A stretch of DNA of 64,000 nucleotides, from contig CAADRB010000003.1 of assembly GCA_900708905.1 (NCBI GenBank), forward strand, positions 4,471,752 to 4,535,751, given 5' to 3'. Position numbers and translations under genes: made by a program. The stretch comes from Hymenolepis diminuta. Taxonomy: Eukaryota; Platyhelminthes; Cestoda; Cyclophyllidea; Hymenolepididae. A model generated the notes under the pieces. It made no database searches and had not been told where the DNA came from. It saw only the letters and a program-made list of their open reading frames with translations. Below, piece by piece: positions 35,201-43,419 of this stretch (position 1 is its first letter; every line of letters begins with the position of its first letter).

Positions 35201-36404
35201 CTATTTTTGTGGTATAAGAAGCAGGACTAAATAAGCATTTAGTAAAGGAAAGATGGAATTAAATGAGTTAAAGGGCCAAGAAGCATAAAAATGCAGGAGT
35301 AAAAGGGAGCAACTGTCTTATCACAATGGCTACTTCAAGCAATATGGGGTTGAGTATACCTCAGGTTCTAGAATCTCACTAGTCTACTGTGTACCCATGA
35401 TGATCTGCGTATTGACAGGTTCTTCCCCATTGAATTGGTTAGATTGCTGGCTCAGCCTATTTCCAATTTCTCTATAGCAACGCGCTTAGTGGCTTATGCC
35501 CCGGCTAAACTTCATCGTTAATCGTTGCTCTCTTTGGCTGCTTTGTAAGCTCTTCGTCTCACTATTATTGGTTATTCTCTGCTGCTCAATTGATTGGTCG
35601 ATCTTGTTCCCTTTTTCCAACAATAGTTGCGTTAATAGTTTAGTATTTCTTTGGATGCTAGACTAAGGAAATGTAATTGTAAATCCAAACATTCACTCTG
35701 GAAAATCAACATCTTCCACAATTTCCACTCACTTACCTTGAAGCCTTAGTTTCAATCAAAAGCGTTGTCAAAAATGTCAAGAAATGTATTATGCAAGAAC
35801 GAAGAGCCCTGTGGTACCCATTCTCTCAGCGTCTGACCACTGCCTGACCACTTGAGTGCGATTGACTTTTCCCTGTCCTCAAATGTGTGCCGTTTGACTA
35901 TCAAAGCAGTTGTGATCGAAACCCTAATAGTATGTGGTAATCTCTCTGGATCCTTTTACGCAGTTTTCAATACTTCACAAACCCCAAATCACAGCTCGGG
36001 CCCTCGATTTCAATACTGAATTCCTCTCTTCATTTTCCAGTTTTTCTCAATAAATATTATATAAAGGGCCATGTATCTCCTATCCAAATCGATCTAGCAA
36101 AATGGTCTAATATAAACTTAACTGTTCCTTTTTCCAGTTACTACAGAACCATTGATATTATTTCATTATTTAAGGTACTTCCTCATGCACATTATCAACA
36201 AGCCTGACACAGAGTTCACTGGACAGGTATGTTAATTTCTACAGAGGAGAAAAAGTGGAAGATTTTGATCCAGACATAAAATTTCATCTTTTTCCTTTTT
36301 AGGAAACTTTCGTCTGGGAGTTGTACCAGCAACGCTGCTTGGATTTCTTTCCGATCGGAAATTGTTTCCGCAAACAATACGAAGAGGAACTTCAAGCGAA
36401 ATAG
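1..36404 (+). CDS. RyR: Ryanodine receptor Ca2+-release channel (5' end outside window)
   Basis: Homotetrameric ER/SR channel that releases stored Ca2+ into the cytosol and drives muscle contraction. I chained 72 coding exons by GT-AG (one GC-AG) boundaries whose phases all agree, giving 4,626 residues from a partial first codon at bases 1-2 to the TAG at 36402-36404. Landmarks in order: SPRY2, SPRY3, solenoid repeats, second RyR-repeat pair, calmodulin-binding helix, RIH-associated region, two EF-hands, six pore-region membrane segments, GGGIGDE filter, Cys/His zinc motif and the family's C-terminal FRKQYE ending. Vertebrate RyRs have about 4,000 residues over the same stretch; the excess is low-complexity insertions. 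About 1,050 N-terminal residues (MIR, RIH1, SPRY1, first RyR repeats) should lie upstream. Sub-blocks below give the exons; residue numbers count from the first complete codon (bases 3-5). Confidence 0.97.
2364..3840 (+). CDS. RyR: RyR exons 10-13: linker and SPRY3 domain
   Basis: Exons 2364-2487, 2561-2706, 3020-3415 and 3478-3840 (residues 292-634). Exons 10-11 are a basic then Gly/Ser-rich linker without clear fold. Exon 12 begins SPRY3 ([11 protein letters not shown] matches the vertebrate VWVGW segment) and carries a Ser/Thr-rich insertion. Exon 13 completes it, with a GFRLNDRD turn, [13 protein letters not shown] and VQFELGR, close to vertebrate VEPSTKLFPAVF and FQFELG. SPRY3 lies in the clamp region at the corner of the tetramer. 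Confidence 0.93.
3922..6986 (+). CDS. RyR: RyR exons 14-19: junctional solenoid
   Basis: Exons 3922-4100, 4166-4287, 4807-5056, 5616-5864, 6645-6763 and 6829-6986 (residues 635-993). Recognisable family strings are [25 protein letters not shown] (vertebrate FHSHTLRLYRAVC), [17 protein letters not shown] (vertebrate HARDPVGG) and [14 protein letters not shown] with LRHRIESIV. Introns 15-17 (519, 559 and 780 nt) are AT-rich, without recognised content. The glutamate-rich tract that vertebrate skeletal RyR has before LPESVK is absent; a short neutral segment stands there. Confidence 0.93.
7690..7730 (+). repeat. Imperfect direct repeat, copy 1 (RyR intron 19)
   Basis: About 40 bases beginning TGTTAATTTAATCTTTCTTG followed by an ATAAAAAT core. 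It matches 8419-8460 in the same orientation with a few mismatches. Confidence 0.6.
7726..7731 (-). terminator. Candidate poly(A) signal of the nested antisense frame
   Basis: AATAAA on the - strand overlaps the TAA stop of the antisense frame by sharing its bases. Such overlap is seen in very compact 3' ends. It is only meaningful if the frame is transcribed. Confidence 0.35.
7727..8005 (-). other. Protein-like antisense reading frame inside RyR intron 19
   Basis: A 92-codon frame runs from just after a TGA at 8008-8006 to a TAA at 7729-7727. Its composition is protein-like ([20 protein letters not shown], then [15 protein letters not shown] and [11 protein letters not shown]) with no in-frame ATG near the start. 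A possible 3' splice acceptor (TGATCAACAG) precedes its 5' part. An AATAAA hexamer at 7731-7726 overlaps the stop codon. This fits a terminal exon of a small nested - strand gene or a retrocopy fragment. I do not recognise the family and assign no function. Confidence 0.4.
8419..8460 (+). repeat. Imperfect direct repeat, copy 2 (RyR intron 19)
   Basis: Second copy of the repeat at 7690-7730, beginning TGTTAATTTTATTTTTCTTG and followed by ATAAAAAT. The two copies bracket about 690 bases that include the antisense frame. Confidence 0.6.
8497..13297 (+). CDS. RyR: RyR exons 20-27: central solenoid, with insertions
   Basis: Exons 8497-8763, 9295-9787, 9862-9986, 10063-10211, 10727-11028, 11411-11566, 12645-12884 and 12953-13297 (residues 994-1685). 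Conserved anchors are [75 protein letters not shown] and [21 protein letters not shown], nearly identical to vertebrate RyRs. Three flatworm-side insertions interrupt it: a Ser/Thr-rich tract in exon 21, an Ala/Thr/Ser tract in exon 24 and a Gly/Ser tract in exon 27. All lie in exon interiors, so they are translated, not missed introns. Confidence 0.95.
11567..12644. other. RyR intron 25
   Basis: 1.1 kb; no open frame with family signature and no match seen to the repeats found elsewhere in the window. Confidence 0.5.
13298..14514. other. RyR intron 27
   Basis: 1.2 kb; overlapping 80-codon frames on opposite strands (14096-14401) carry no recognisable motif and are probably chance. No named repeat. 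Confidence 0.5.
14515..17540 (+). CDS. RyR: RyR exons 28-33: second RIH region
   Basis: Exons 14515-14690, 14763-14981, 15048-15236, 15305-15604, 15784-16234 and 17443-17540 (residues 1686-2163). Anchors are [15 protein letters not shown] [71 protein letters not shown]. This matches the RIH (RyR and IP3R homology) domain of the bridging solenoid. Exon 32 holds a Gly/Ser/Ala/Thr insertion between GWTAEY and the FSLIFNNL segment; the corresponding vertebrate segment is short. Confidence 0.94.
17267..17414 (+). repeat. Dispersed repeat C, copy 1 (RyR intron 32)
   Basis: About 150 bases starting AGTAAGATTCTTTGAAGCC that align, with scattered mismatches and small gaps, to 19518-19670. Shared words include TTTATCATT, the GTTNNNCGAT block, CAGTTGC, TTTTTGT and the terminal TAATAG. 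It lies in the otherwise featureless 1.2 kb intron 32 and shows no coding potential. I cannot name the family. Confidence 0.6.
17622..18921 (+). CDS. RyR: RyR exons 34-38: RyR-repeat pair (phosphorylation-hotspot domain)
   Basis: Exons 17622-17789, 17865-18005, 18077-18227, 18305-18538 and 18663-18921 (residues 2164-2480). Two RyR repeats form the P2 clamp domain: [16 protein letters not shown] with [11 protein letters not shown], then [16 protein letters not shown] with [15 protein letters not shown]. In vertebrates the loop between them carries the PKA/CaMKII site in an RRIS context. The equivalent loop here (about 17925-18125) has an Arg-Arg pair followed by Gln-Phe and no Arg-Arg-X-Ser/Thr motif. 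Exon 38 ([25 protein letters not shown]) returns to the solenoid. Confidence 0.95.
19518..19670 (+). repeat. Dispersed repeat C, copy 2 (RyR intron 38)
   Basis: Partner of 17267-17414, same orientation, starting AGTAAGACCCTTTGATACC and ending ATGGTAATAG. Intron 38 (1,582 nt) holds nothing else that I can name. Confidence 0.6.
20504..24474 (+). CDS. RyR: RyR exons 39-47: core solenoid before the CaM site
   Basis: Exons 20504-20744, 20822-21045, 21211-21353, 22735-23223, 23538-23657, 23797-23990, 24064-24193, 24265-24330 and 24410-24474 (residues 2481-3038). Anchors are [86 protein letters not shown] and [12 protein letters not shown]. Exon 39 ends in AAG followed by GC, not GT, and only that junction keeps frame. 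Exon 42 includes an acidic Gly/Glu/Asp tract between the WW and WM landmarks. Exon 47 uses an AAG acceptor. Confidence 0.95.
20745..20821 (+). other. GC-AG intron in RyR (intron 39)
   Basis: The exon ends in AAG and the intron begins GCAAGA and ends TTTAG. A GT donor at 20734-20735 would leave phase 1 and break the frame of the next exon (GTIRRGACS...), while the GC junction keeps phase 0. GC-AG introns are spliced by the ordinary U2 spliceosome when the rest of the donor is strong, as here. Confidence 0.85.
21819..22382 (-). mobile_element. Dispersed element, copy A (RyR intron 41, inverted)
   Basis: The reverse complement of this segment aligns to 44252-44709 almost end to end: both have TGAAATATTTTATCTTACAG, ACAAACATCGTG, CTCATCGA, GGTAAACAT, a TATAAATAG box (here 22041-22033 on the - strand), a CAGGGTGGACC block, and an end at GGTGGCCCGCT. 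Copy A has about 100 extra bases near 22042-22190. No coding frame is shared. The size, the internal TATA box and the absence of coding suggest a non-autonomous element such as a TRIM-like retroelement or solo LTR; terminal repeats and target duplications were not identified. Confidence 0.65.
24578..28770 (+). CDS. RyR: RyR exons 48-53: calmodulin-binding segment and acidic linker
   Basis: Exons 24578-24631, 24771-24830, 25401-25565, 25640-26081, 27773-28026 and 28563-28770 (residues 3039-3432). Exon 51 carries [20 protein letters not shown] (about residues 3142-3161), the counterpart of the vertebrate Ca2+-calmodulin and apo-calmodulin binding helix, followed by [11 protein letters not shown]. 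The rest of exon 51 and the start of exon 52 are low-complexity Ala/Ser/Gly/Asn-rich. Exon 53 opens with a long Asp/Glu/Gly/Ser tract, then [20 protein letters not shown], the family signature before the RIH-associated domain. Exons 48 (54 nt) and 49 (60 nt) are symmetric phase-0 mini-exons. Confidence 0.95.
26082..27772. other. RyR intron 51
   Basis: The largest RyR intron in the window (1.7 kb). A 70-codon + strand frame (26593-26805) reads like a charged helix ([20 protein letters not shown]) but has no ATG context or phase fit with RyR. A TATATATAT-rich stretch lies near 27447-27467. Otherwise nothing recognised. Confidence 0.5.
28843..29979 (+). CDS. RyR: RyR exons 54-58: RIH-associated domain
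   Basis: Exons 28843-29026, 29095-29222, 29294-29511, 29588-29845 and 29914-29979 (residues 3433-3717). This is the most conserved part of the cytosolic region: [82 protein letters not shown] and [15 protein letters not shown]. In RyR and IP3R structures this block (RIH_assoc, part of the U-motif/central domain) transmits Ca2+ binding to the pore. Introns are only 66-84 nt. There is no sign of truncation. Confidence 0.97.
30055..30367 (+). CDS. RyR: RyR exons 59-60: paired EF-hands
   Basis: Exons 30055-30134 and 30206-30367. Two 12-residue EF loops are visible: [12 protein letters not shown] (residues 3720-3731) and [12 protein letters not shown] (3755-3766). Both have Asp/Asn/Asp at loop positions 1, 3 and 5 and Glu at 12, so both look competent to bind Ca2+; mammalian RyR loops are degenerate here. 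They are followed by [18 protein letters not shown], which is almost invariant in RyRs. Confidence 0.97.
30435..31515 (+). CDS. RyR: RyR exons 61-63: thumb-and-forefingers region and divergent linker
   Basis: Exons 30435-30744, 30820-31272 and 31350-31515 (residues 3798-4107). Exon 61 matches the vertebrate segment closely ([38 protein letters not shown]). Exon 62 has a hydrophobic stretch, [20 protein letters not shown], at the place of the poorly conserved extra membrane-associated segment of RyRs, then a Gly/Ser/Asn-rich tail. Exon 63 is Glu-rich then Lys/Arg/Ser-rich and is supported mainly by phase and splice sites. The next intron is 963 nt. Confidence 0.92.
31516..32478. other. RyR intron 63
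   Basis: 963 nt; hydrophobic short frames around 31670-31990 on the + strand are not in phase with the flanking exons and are not conserved RyR sequence. Ends in an ACTTTAAG acceptor. Confidence 0.5.
32479..36404 (+). CDS. RyR: RyR exons 64-72: transmembrane pore and C-terminus
   Basis: Exons 32479-32642, 32712-32972, 33052-33429, 33509-33655, 34457-34588, 34778-34934, 35011-35176, 36175-36226 and 36303-36404 (residues 4108-4626). Exon 64 holds S1, exon 65 an acidic lumenal loop and S2, exon 66 the [10 protein letters not shown] cytosolic segment and S3, exon 67 S4 and the SVTHNGKQ S4-S5 linker, exon 68 S5, exon 69 the GGGIGDE filter (residues 4481-4487) and start of S6. Exon 70 has the zinc-binding CFICG plus His-X4-His motif. 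The end, [15 protein letters not shown], has the family ending with three extra residues. S4-S5 begins AISFKTL where vertebrates have AMGVKTL. Confidence 0.97.
35177..36174. other. RyR intron 70
   Basis: 998 nt, splitting the Tyr-Met junction just after the zinc-binding segment. Nothing recognised inside. Ends in an ATTTAAG acceptor. Confidence 0.5.
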
Positions 36405-36509
36405 TTTTAGATCGACTGCAAAACCAAATTCTCTCCCACCTTTCGAATCAAATTTATTTTCGATCCTCCTCTCTCCTCATTTTACCCTTGAGATAAATGC
36501 ATATATACT

Positions 36510-36531
36510 TATATATATATATATATATATT
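36510..36531 (+). repeat. (AT)n microsatellite in RyR 3' flank
   Basis: About ten uninterrupted AT units about 100 bases after the RyR stop codon, so probably in the 3' UTR. Confidence 0.9.
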
Positions 36532-36746
36532 GCTTGTATGAGTAGATACATAACCACCAACGTTCTCATTTACAGGAAATGAAAACTACTTTCGCTTCGA
36601 TTTATTTGTTTCCCTACATGGATGAATGGAATTCTATTCCTCATACTTCCTCCTCAACTGTGTGCATCAGTTCTCTCATTGCCACATTATTTTTTTCTTT
36701 TTCGTTGGGAAAAGAGAACAATACGAATTATAATTGACTTGTTCTA

Positions 36747-36765
36747 TGTGTGTGTGTGTGTGTGT
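36747..36765 (+). repeat. (TG)n microsatellite
   Basis: Nine TG units followed by TATGCATGTG, in the RyR 3' flank, before the best poly(A) signal candidate. Confidence 0.85.
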
Positions 36766-36976
36766 ATGCATGTGTTTATCTCGATGAGTGGTGATTTCAA
36801 TGGAATAGGGCTCCACCTTATCGTCCCTGCATGTTTATTCAAATATGTGAAGCATTTCCGCAATTAAAACAGGTTCTATTAGGTATCTTTCCTCTGACTT
36901 TTTTATCCTCTGCTAGAACCAGTAATAGGCTTGTTCTACGTTGTCCAAGAGATATAAAAATATTTATAATAACCCT

Positions 36977-36982
36977 AATAAA
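36977..36982 (+). terminator. Candidate RyR poly(A) signal
   Basis: First canonical AATAAA after the stop codon, 573 bases downstream. An ATTAAA variant at 36863-36868 is an alternative. Transcript ends cannot be fixed from sequence alone. Confidence 0.4.
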
Positions 36983-37084
36983 ATAATTTTAAATGCTGAT
37001 TTTGCCCATTAAAAGACAATGATTGCAAAATCGATCAAAGGTTTCTCACAATCCGGATTGCCCTCGCATAGAACTGATGCCTTC

Positions 37085-37265
37085 CTATTCATCCCAATTC
37101 CTATTCCTTCCTTCTTTCTCTTCTCTTTCATTTCCAGTTGTTCAACACATTTTATTCCAATCTAATTCTTGATCTTCTCACTCGATGATAGCTCCTCTCT
37201 CCTGTTAGCCTTTGGAAAAAATCATTGGTTCCATTAGGGAATATCTAGTCTAGTTTGGTCTGGCT
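37085..37265 (+). repeat. Dispersed repeat R1, copy 1
   Basis: A pyrimidine-rich leader (CCTTCCTTCTTTCTCTTCTC), then TTCATTTCCAGTTGTTCAAC, TTCTTGATCTTCTCAC, CTGTTAGC and AATATCTAGTCTAGTTTGGT. The same order of words recurs at 41965-42102 and 43420-43600 and partly at 47215-47275. Non-coding; family unknown. Confidence 0.55.
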
Positions 37266-39155
37266 CCTAAAGGGGCTTTAATAGGAGCTCCTATATTGCT
37301 GTTTAAAATAATCAATGCAGCTTAGACATTAACAGAGAAAGGGGAGAGATAGTCGAAAGAAAGACCTAAGATTTAATAATAAGATTCGAGTGTACCTACT
37401 TCGCATTCACTCTTCTCCAGCTATAACCCTCAGGTAGAAGAAGAAGCTAACAACTACTTGTGCAGTCACATTGATTTGATTAGTAAGAGGAGGCGAGTAC
37501 TTTTAATCATTTCGATTTGAGTCATTAATTGACATCTGACGATATCCAATGTATAGTTGATTTACCTCTCCAGGCTTCTGTTTTATTTTTAGAGTGTCAG
37601 TCTCCTCAATCGACTCGGATACATTTGCCGGACATTTCTTCTTTTTTCTGTTGCCTACATCTAAGACTTATATAAAATGTCACACGTGTACATTGCTTTG
37701 GGAAAATGTTGCAGTAAAGAGCATAGACAGCTTACCGGTTTTGAAATCGAGGAGGGCAACATTTATTCAAAATGCCTGGCCATAATCATCAGGCACAATA
37801 TACCTGGCAATCATGAAATACTGAGGGCATTAATTTCTTTCAGGTAAAGTTTAAAAACTACCATCATTGTCATTTGCCTCAATACTCCGCATTGTAAATA
37901 GTTATTAAACCGAATATCCATTAACGGTTTGAATTGGTTCGGACAATTGAACGACTTCATCTTCAGCGTCTTTAAAGACTAGTCAAAATTAGTTTTAAAA
38001 ATATACGATATCAAATCATTTTAGGGTCAAATGGGAAAGTTGTGACCCTTCTGGAGAAGTTAATTGGAATAGTGACCTACGATTTGGTGACGTTGGTCTC
38101 CCATGTTCATTGTAAATGAAATCATAGACTCCGTTTGCTCTAATCTCGTCTTTTGTGAAAAAATTGACAATTAAGTTTAATTTACTCCGATTAAAATATC
38201 TTCTTGATCGAATTCCGTTGAAGTGTATGAGGGGGGGGGATTGTATAAATAAGGACCTTGGACCAGCAGTATAAGCATTCATTCAACAATATGACTGCTC
38301 CCAAATTTCCGATGCCGATCCCCCAGAGACGAGCATTTAATGGTGAGCTTCCGCCGAAGCATTATTCATGCTCTCCAAAGTAGATATCATGGGTCTTGCC
38401 TGTAGTTAATAAACCGATGAAGCGCAAAGAAGATTCTGCACAGGAAGTAATCATAGCATACATAGGATCTCAAACATATAAACGCCAAATTCTGTGTACC
38501 TTTGCGTGAGAAGAATTTGGTCATGAGAAGAGACCTCTAATGATCGGATTAAGACGCCGACGGAAGATTCCGATTTTTCGCTTTACTTCATATTTAATCG
38601 CCTAAACATACATAATAGATATGATTGCCGTGTTTCTATCTGTACCCCAAAATGCTAAAAGTTGTGGGAATTACTCTGATCATCATTCGCGTTTGTTTAC
38701 TTCATAATTTGCGCCGTTGCTACTTAAACAATCTCTGATATCGTATTGGTGTCATTTATTGATGGAGTCTTTTTAAAAACCTCATTTCTGCCTGCCACTT
38801 CATCGTCAAGTTGACTTTCAACCTCAGAAGGGTCAATTTTAATTGAAATGGATGAAAATATTCTTCGCCGTTGCATTTTCTTTGGGAGTTTCTGCATAGA
38901 TCTTTCTTGAAGTTATTTTTCGAGCAACGTTTTAATTTAATCCGTTTTATACAAAATTATTTTTACATTTTGCTTAAACTGAGTGCAATCGCCATACTTC
39001 ATTCAATCCAGCACATAGTGAATTCGCTGCTGAAGGCTATCTACTATCCATTTTCTACTCTTTTCTCCCGTGGTTACTCAGCCTCAAGATACATAGTGCA
39101 AATATTTGGCTCTCGAACTCTCTCTCCATCATTCTTCGCCTTATTTTCGTTATTG

Positions 39156-39182
39156 CTCTTTCTCTCCCTCTCTCTCTCTCTC
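39156..39182 (+). repeat. CT-rich microsatellite
   Basis: CTCTTTCTCTCCCTC followed by an uninterrupted (TC)n run. Confidence 0.85.
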
Positions 39183-40354
39183 ACTTTCGAATTATAATTA
39201 TTTCTGTTTAAAATATTATTGTTTACTGTGTATTTCTTGATCTAGGAACTACGGTTGTCAGTTGCTAGTAGTAGTCGTAGGCAACAGCTCTTTACTCTTA
39301 GCCTCAACAGCTTTTTACCGCATAATAGATGCGTGTGTAGTAATAATATGTATTAAAATCTATTCATTCATCCTCCGCTCCTTCTCTCTTACTCAGTCGC
39401 TAGCACAGTGAGCAAATTACTTGACCTGAAGGTTGTATCTATATGCGCCCAATGCGGAACTTAAAGTACTTATTTATCTAGTTGAAGGCAAGTAGCTACA
39501 AAATGAAAGGATAATTTTTGATCTGATTGTCTGTGTCTGAGACTCTGTCCTAACTGAGATCACTTAGAAATTTTGTCAGAAATCAACTTTCTATAAAACT
39601 TCAAGTTTGCGTCCGGATCCAAAAGGCAGTTGCAGATAATACACACATTCTGGAAATCGTTAACTACACCAGGCTCACTGTAATTACCAACTTCTCATTT
39701 TTCTGACAATTTGATAAAATTGTTTGCATTGATTTCTTCTGATTTTGATTCTTTCCATTAAGGCAATGTGGCCTCTCAAATATTTTTCTCTGGGCAGATC
39801 TAGTCGAAATTGTAGAGAAGTGATTAAGGTATTGATCTTTCAACCTTCTGTAAAGACTTTCATTTGGTTAGCAGATAATGACCGCAATGTTCCATTGTCC
39901 AATGACCAATGTTCCAGTGAGATTCAACGGAGATATTTTGTTTTGAGGAGAAACAGTTTCAGTGTGCATAAACCTAATTAAAACATACTCAGGTGACTCC
40001 ACTTGACAAATGAAGGTGCAAAATTCTAAATATATCTCCAAGCATGTTATCTAATTAAGTGTACTTGATGAACACATTGATACTAGGCTCACGTTTCAGT
40101 TAGATAGAGTGGTTATCTCGTTGTACATAGTGCCCATTACTACCATAGGCTATAATTTCATAGAGCTGGTTAGGTATTAACCTGTAACTTGAAATAAGGG
40201 TGTCATGAACCCCTTCGACTTGTTATCTGATAGTTATTTTGCTTAGCTGAATATGTGCTGATATTCTGATATTGAAATAGATTGTTTTTACTCGAAGTGC
40301 ATAATTCACTTTAGTGACAATGGAGAGAATGCGGTTATTCAAGACAATTAGTGA

Positions 40355-40573
40355 TTATGAATACATCGTTCTATTTACTTCCCTCGGATGGATGTTACCC
40401 ACTTGAGCAAATTGATTAATAATGCTAAATTTCAGTAGTTCGTTCCAAACCTCCTTACTTATTTCTGCACCATTTCTGTCCAAACTGTGATCTGGAAGGC
40501 TCCTAAGAACTTCAATGTAGTCATCTGAGTTTGTGCCGTCGAAAATGCCAAGACGCTGCTCGACATGAATAAT
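40355..40573 (-). other. Unassigned exon-like reading frame
   Basis: A 72-codon frame ending in TAA at 40357-40355. It has protein-like content (IIHVEQRLGIFDGTNSDDYI, then VLRSLPDHSLDRNGAEISKE and VWNELLKF), an AAG acceptor-like 5' edge (TTCTTTAAAG) and a GTAACA donor-like site within its 3' part. No family is recognised and no partner exon was found nearby. It may be a real exon, a gene relic or chance. Confidence 0.3.
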
Positions 40574-41630
40574 CTTTAAAGAATAAAGTTACTTCTACAC
40601 TCTGTAACCTGTTCTAAGGTAAAAACTGATTGGTTGTATATTTACAAAGTACTATCCATGGTTTCGTAGGTGTAAATTCTAAACTTAGGCCATTTATATA
40701 GTATAGGTTGGCTAAAGTACTAAGTTGAATGAATCGTCATTGAAACGTTGATGGGGCTCCGCCTTCAAAAACTTTGGAAATTATTACATCGTCTTCATTA
40801 TAAACACCGGATTGCATGCCACATTCACTATTACGAGAAGACCCAGGTATGATATGATGTTAAATACCAAAGACATCAGGGTACGCTAAGAGTAAAACTT
40901 TAATAATTAGTATTTTGATTGATAAAAAAACAAATCGGCAGATTGTGGAAGATCCAATGAAAAATAAACGGTAGTTTGTTTGTGCTATAGCCAGCAGATG
41001 TTTATCATCACCTGGCGATTAGAAATGATCGACTGACAATAAGATCTCCGCTACAGGTGGTCCCGTTGTGTGTTTGTACATAGATACCTAAACGGATATC
41101 TCTCATCCAGTTGAAACACCGACAACGAGACATGACTGACGTCAAAGAAATTTTTTGGTATATAAACTAAATTTAATAAATTGGGGGTGGCTTGTCTGCC
41201 ACCTCCGAACTGATCTGACGACATGAGTGATTCGACTTATTCCATCTATTCCACCGCTGTGGCTCCGAGAGACCATAATGTTATAACAGTTTGTGAGTTA
41301 CAAATTCACCTTCTGTCTGTGACTCTACCAGCGTGGCCAACGATCCATTAACGGTATGTGGAAAATAATCATCCGAGACATTTGGGTTTCGTTTCCTAAA
41401 AATAAAATTAGGAGAAATATTTCGCTCAAATATTATATTGATTTAAAGTTCTACTCAATTTTTTCGGCGATGACATGATATGTGAAGAACAATGCTAATC
41501 TAAGGATCTCCACCTTTGATGGATTTCAATGGACAATTCAAACAAAAGACTACACAACACAAGCGCCCGTTCATCAATCTGATTTAGCTGGGTTTATTCA
41601 ATTTCGGACATTCTTTACGTAAATTCATTA

Positions 41631-41819
41631 CTAAAATTTGATGGATACTCGAAAATGTCCTGTGAAATTAATGATGTCATTGTATACGGTTTCTTCAATG
41701 TCTTCGTTTGCGTTGAACTTCTGTTTTCTCCATTCTTTTGATGTGCTGAAGATTTCTAGAATATAGGAGAATATAGCCTGTGGAATTACTAAGCCCTGAA
41801 ATAGTATCCTTAACTCCAT
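41631..41819 (-). pseudogene. Possible decayed mariner-like transposase C-terminus
   Basis: The - strand frame reads IFSTSKEWRKQKFNANEDIE and then ETVYNDI. Mariner-family transposases end with a comparable pattern: HLFSSLK..., then KFNSNEDIE..V just before the C-terminus. The preceding YSPDLAPSD-type signature is not intact; CCTATATTCTAG stands near its expected place in another frame. If correct this is a short dead fragment. The similarity is judged by eye and could be chance. Confidence 0.3.
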
Positions 41820-41964
41820 TCTCCTTTAACTCCGAGTTGATAAACAAACAAATGACACTTTACTCTGTACTTCCTGCACCCTCAGACTTGTATGTCTGCT
41901 CTGCCTCTAGTGTCAATCACCAGGTTCTGAAAACCTGGGTTATTCTCGTTCTGTATTGTCGCCT

Positions 41965-42102
41965 TCACCTTTTCTCCCACTTCAACTTCCCACCCAGTTC
42001 TCCTTCTCCCTCTCATTTATTTCTAACTGTTCAACTGTTCTAATTGACTCGGGAAAGGCATTATTACTCTGTTATTTTTAGGAAGGTCATTAGTTTTATG
42101 GG
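41965..42102 (+). repeat. Dispersed repeat R1, copy 2
   Basis: Pyrimidine-rich leader, CTCATTTATTTCTAACTGTTC, then TTACTCTGTTA and GGTCATTAGTTTTATGG, in the same order and orientation as copy 3 at 43420-43600. More diverged than copies 1 and 3. Confidence 0.5.
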
Positions 42103-42565
42103 GAGAAGCTCTTTACTGTCTGGATTAGTGTCTCTTTAAGTCCCCAAAATCTAACACATTATACTAATTAGAAAGTTGGCCGACAAACGTTTATCATAAT
42201 AATTTCATAATTAGGTGGACAAAGATAGTGAATATATTTTCCGTATTTCTTTATATTGCATAGAAAATCGAATAATTTACAAAAAGGAAACTTTATCAAG
42301 ATGGAGGGGCAGATTTTAACGCCCTAGATTGCCTAATTGAGAGCCTTCCCATAGCTGTTGGGGATAATCCATTGGTCAAAGTTCAAGTACATGGAGGTCA
42401 TTGTTTGAAATATAAGACGTAAATTAAAATCATGGCTATTTCTGCAACCGGTTGGGTATAATTTAAGAGTGCAGGTAGTAGGAGAGGAGACGTCTATGTG
42501 GTGAGAATAGTTTTAATTATAGAATACAAAATACACAAAATATTTAACAATGCAGAGATGACACA

Positions 42566-42585
42566 GGGCTGGGGGGGGGGAGGGG
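42566..42585 (+). repeat. Poly-G tract
   Basis: An 11-base run of G broken by T and A from further G residues. A second G run (nine G) is at 38231-38239. Both are G-rich on the + strand in an AT-rich spacer. Confidence 0.85.
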
Positions 42586-43419
42586 TTATACAGGCATGTA
42601 TACTGAGGTCATTGCGAGTATAGATAAACACGCAGATAAGGGTATTGGGTTGGATAAATACACATCCATAGAGAAACATGAAGCGAGGGAGAGGAAGAAT
42701 TAATAAGGGGTATTGTCACAGCAGACCCTTCAATTTGGACTAGGAACATCTGAAATCAAAGCACGTTCTCTTTCACTGAAGTAGAGCCAAATTCGTATAT
42801 CTCTTGTTTACAGCCAGATTTTATTTATTTATAATAAGATCACTGCTGTTATTACTCATTAGAGCTTAAAAAGTTCTTTTTTCAGTTTTAGTCATCTCAA
42901 AAATCGAAAAAGTATTTAATAATTATTAAATTAAGGAAAGAAACATATTTTTAAAGTAAAATGTCACTTTTTAATATATATTTATTTAAAATTTAATTCT
43001 AATTAAAGAGAATTTGGCAAACTCTTTAACTCCCAGATGGCGAGATACGTAGAATTTTTCGTTGTTTAACTGATCTGAGCCGAAACTGCAGTTGCGCAAA
43101 TGACCGCGATTTAATCAAAAATTATAGTTACCTTAATTAGCAAATTAACCTGACTTGGGAAAAATTGTTAATATAATATTAATTTTCTTGACTCGCCCTG
43201 ATTTATTTGAAATAAATTGTTGATCTTAATTAAGTCAACTAAATTTTTAAAAATTAATACAAAAGATATGTGGTACCTGCCTCCCCTGACTCGTAGGTTT
43301 AATCTGTACTCTAACTGACAAAGAACAAGGACCGCGACATTAGTAAACTGACACATCATACATTTTCCGTCTGCTCTTCACACTCTTGATAATGCCCACT
43401 TAGTACTGACGCTCTCCTC

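Noticed and set aside
41157..41300. TATATAAAC box followed by a short ATG frame; on the other strand TGTTATAACATTATGG resembles an LTR start
   Set aside because: No matching second terminus or second copy was found in the window, so calling an LTR would be a guess.
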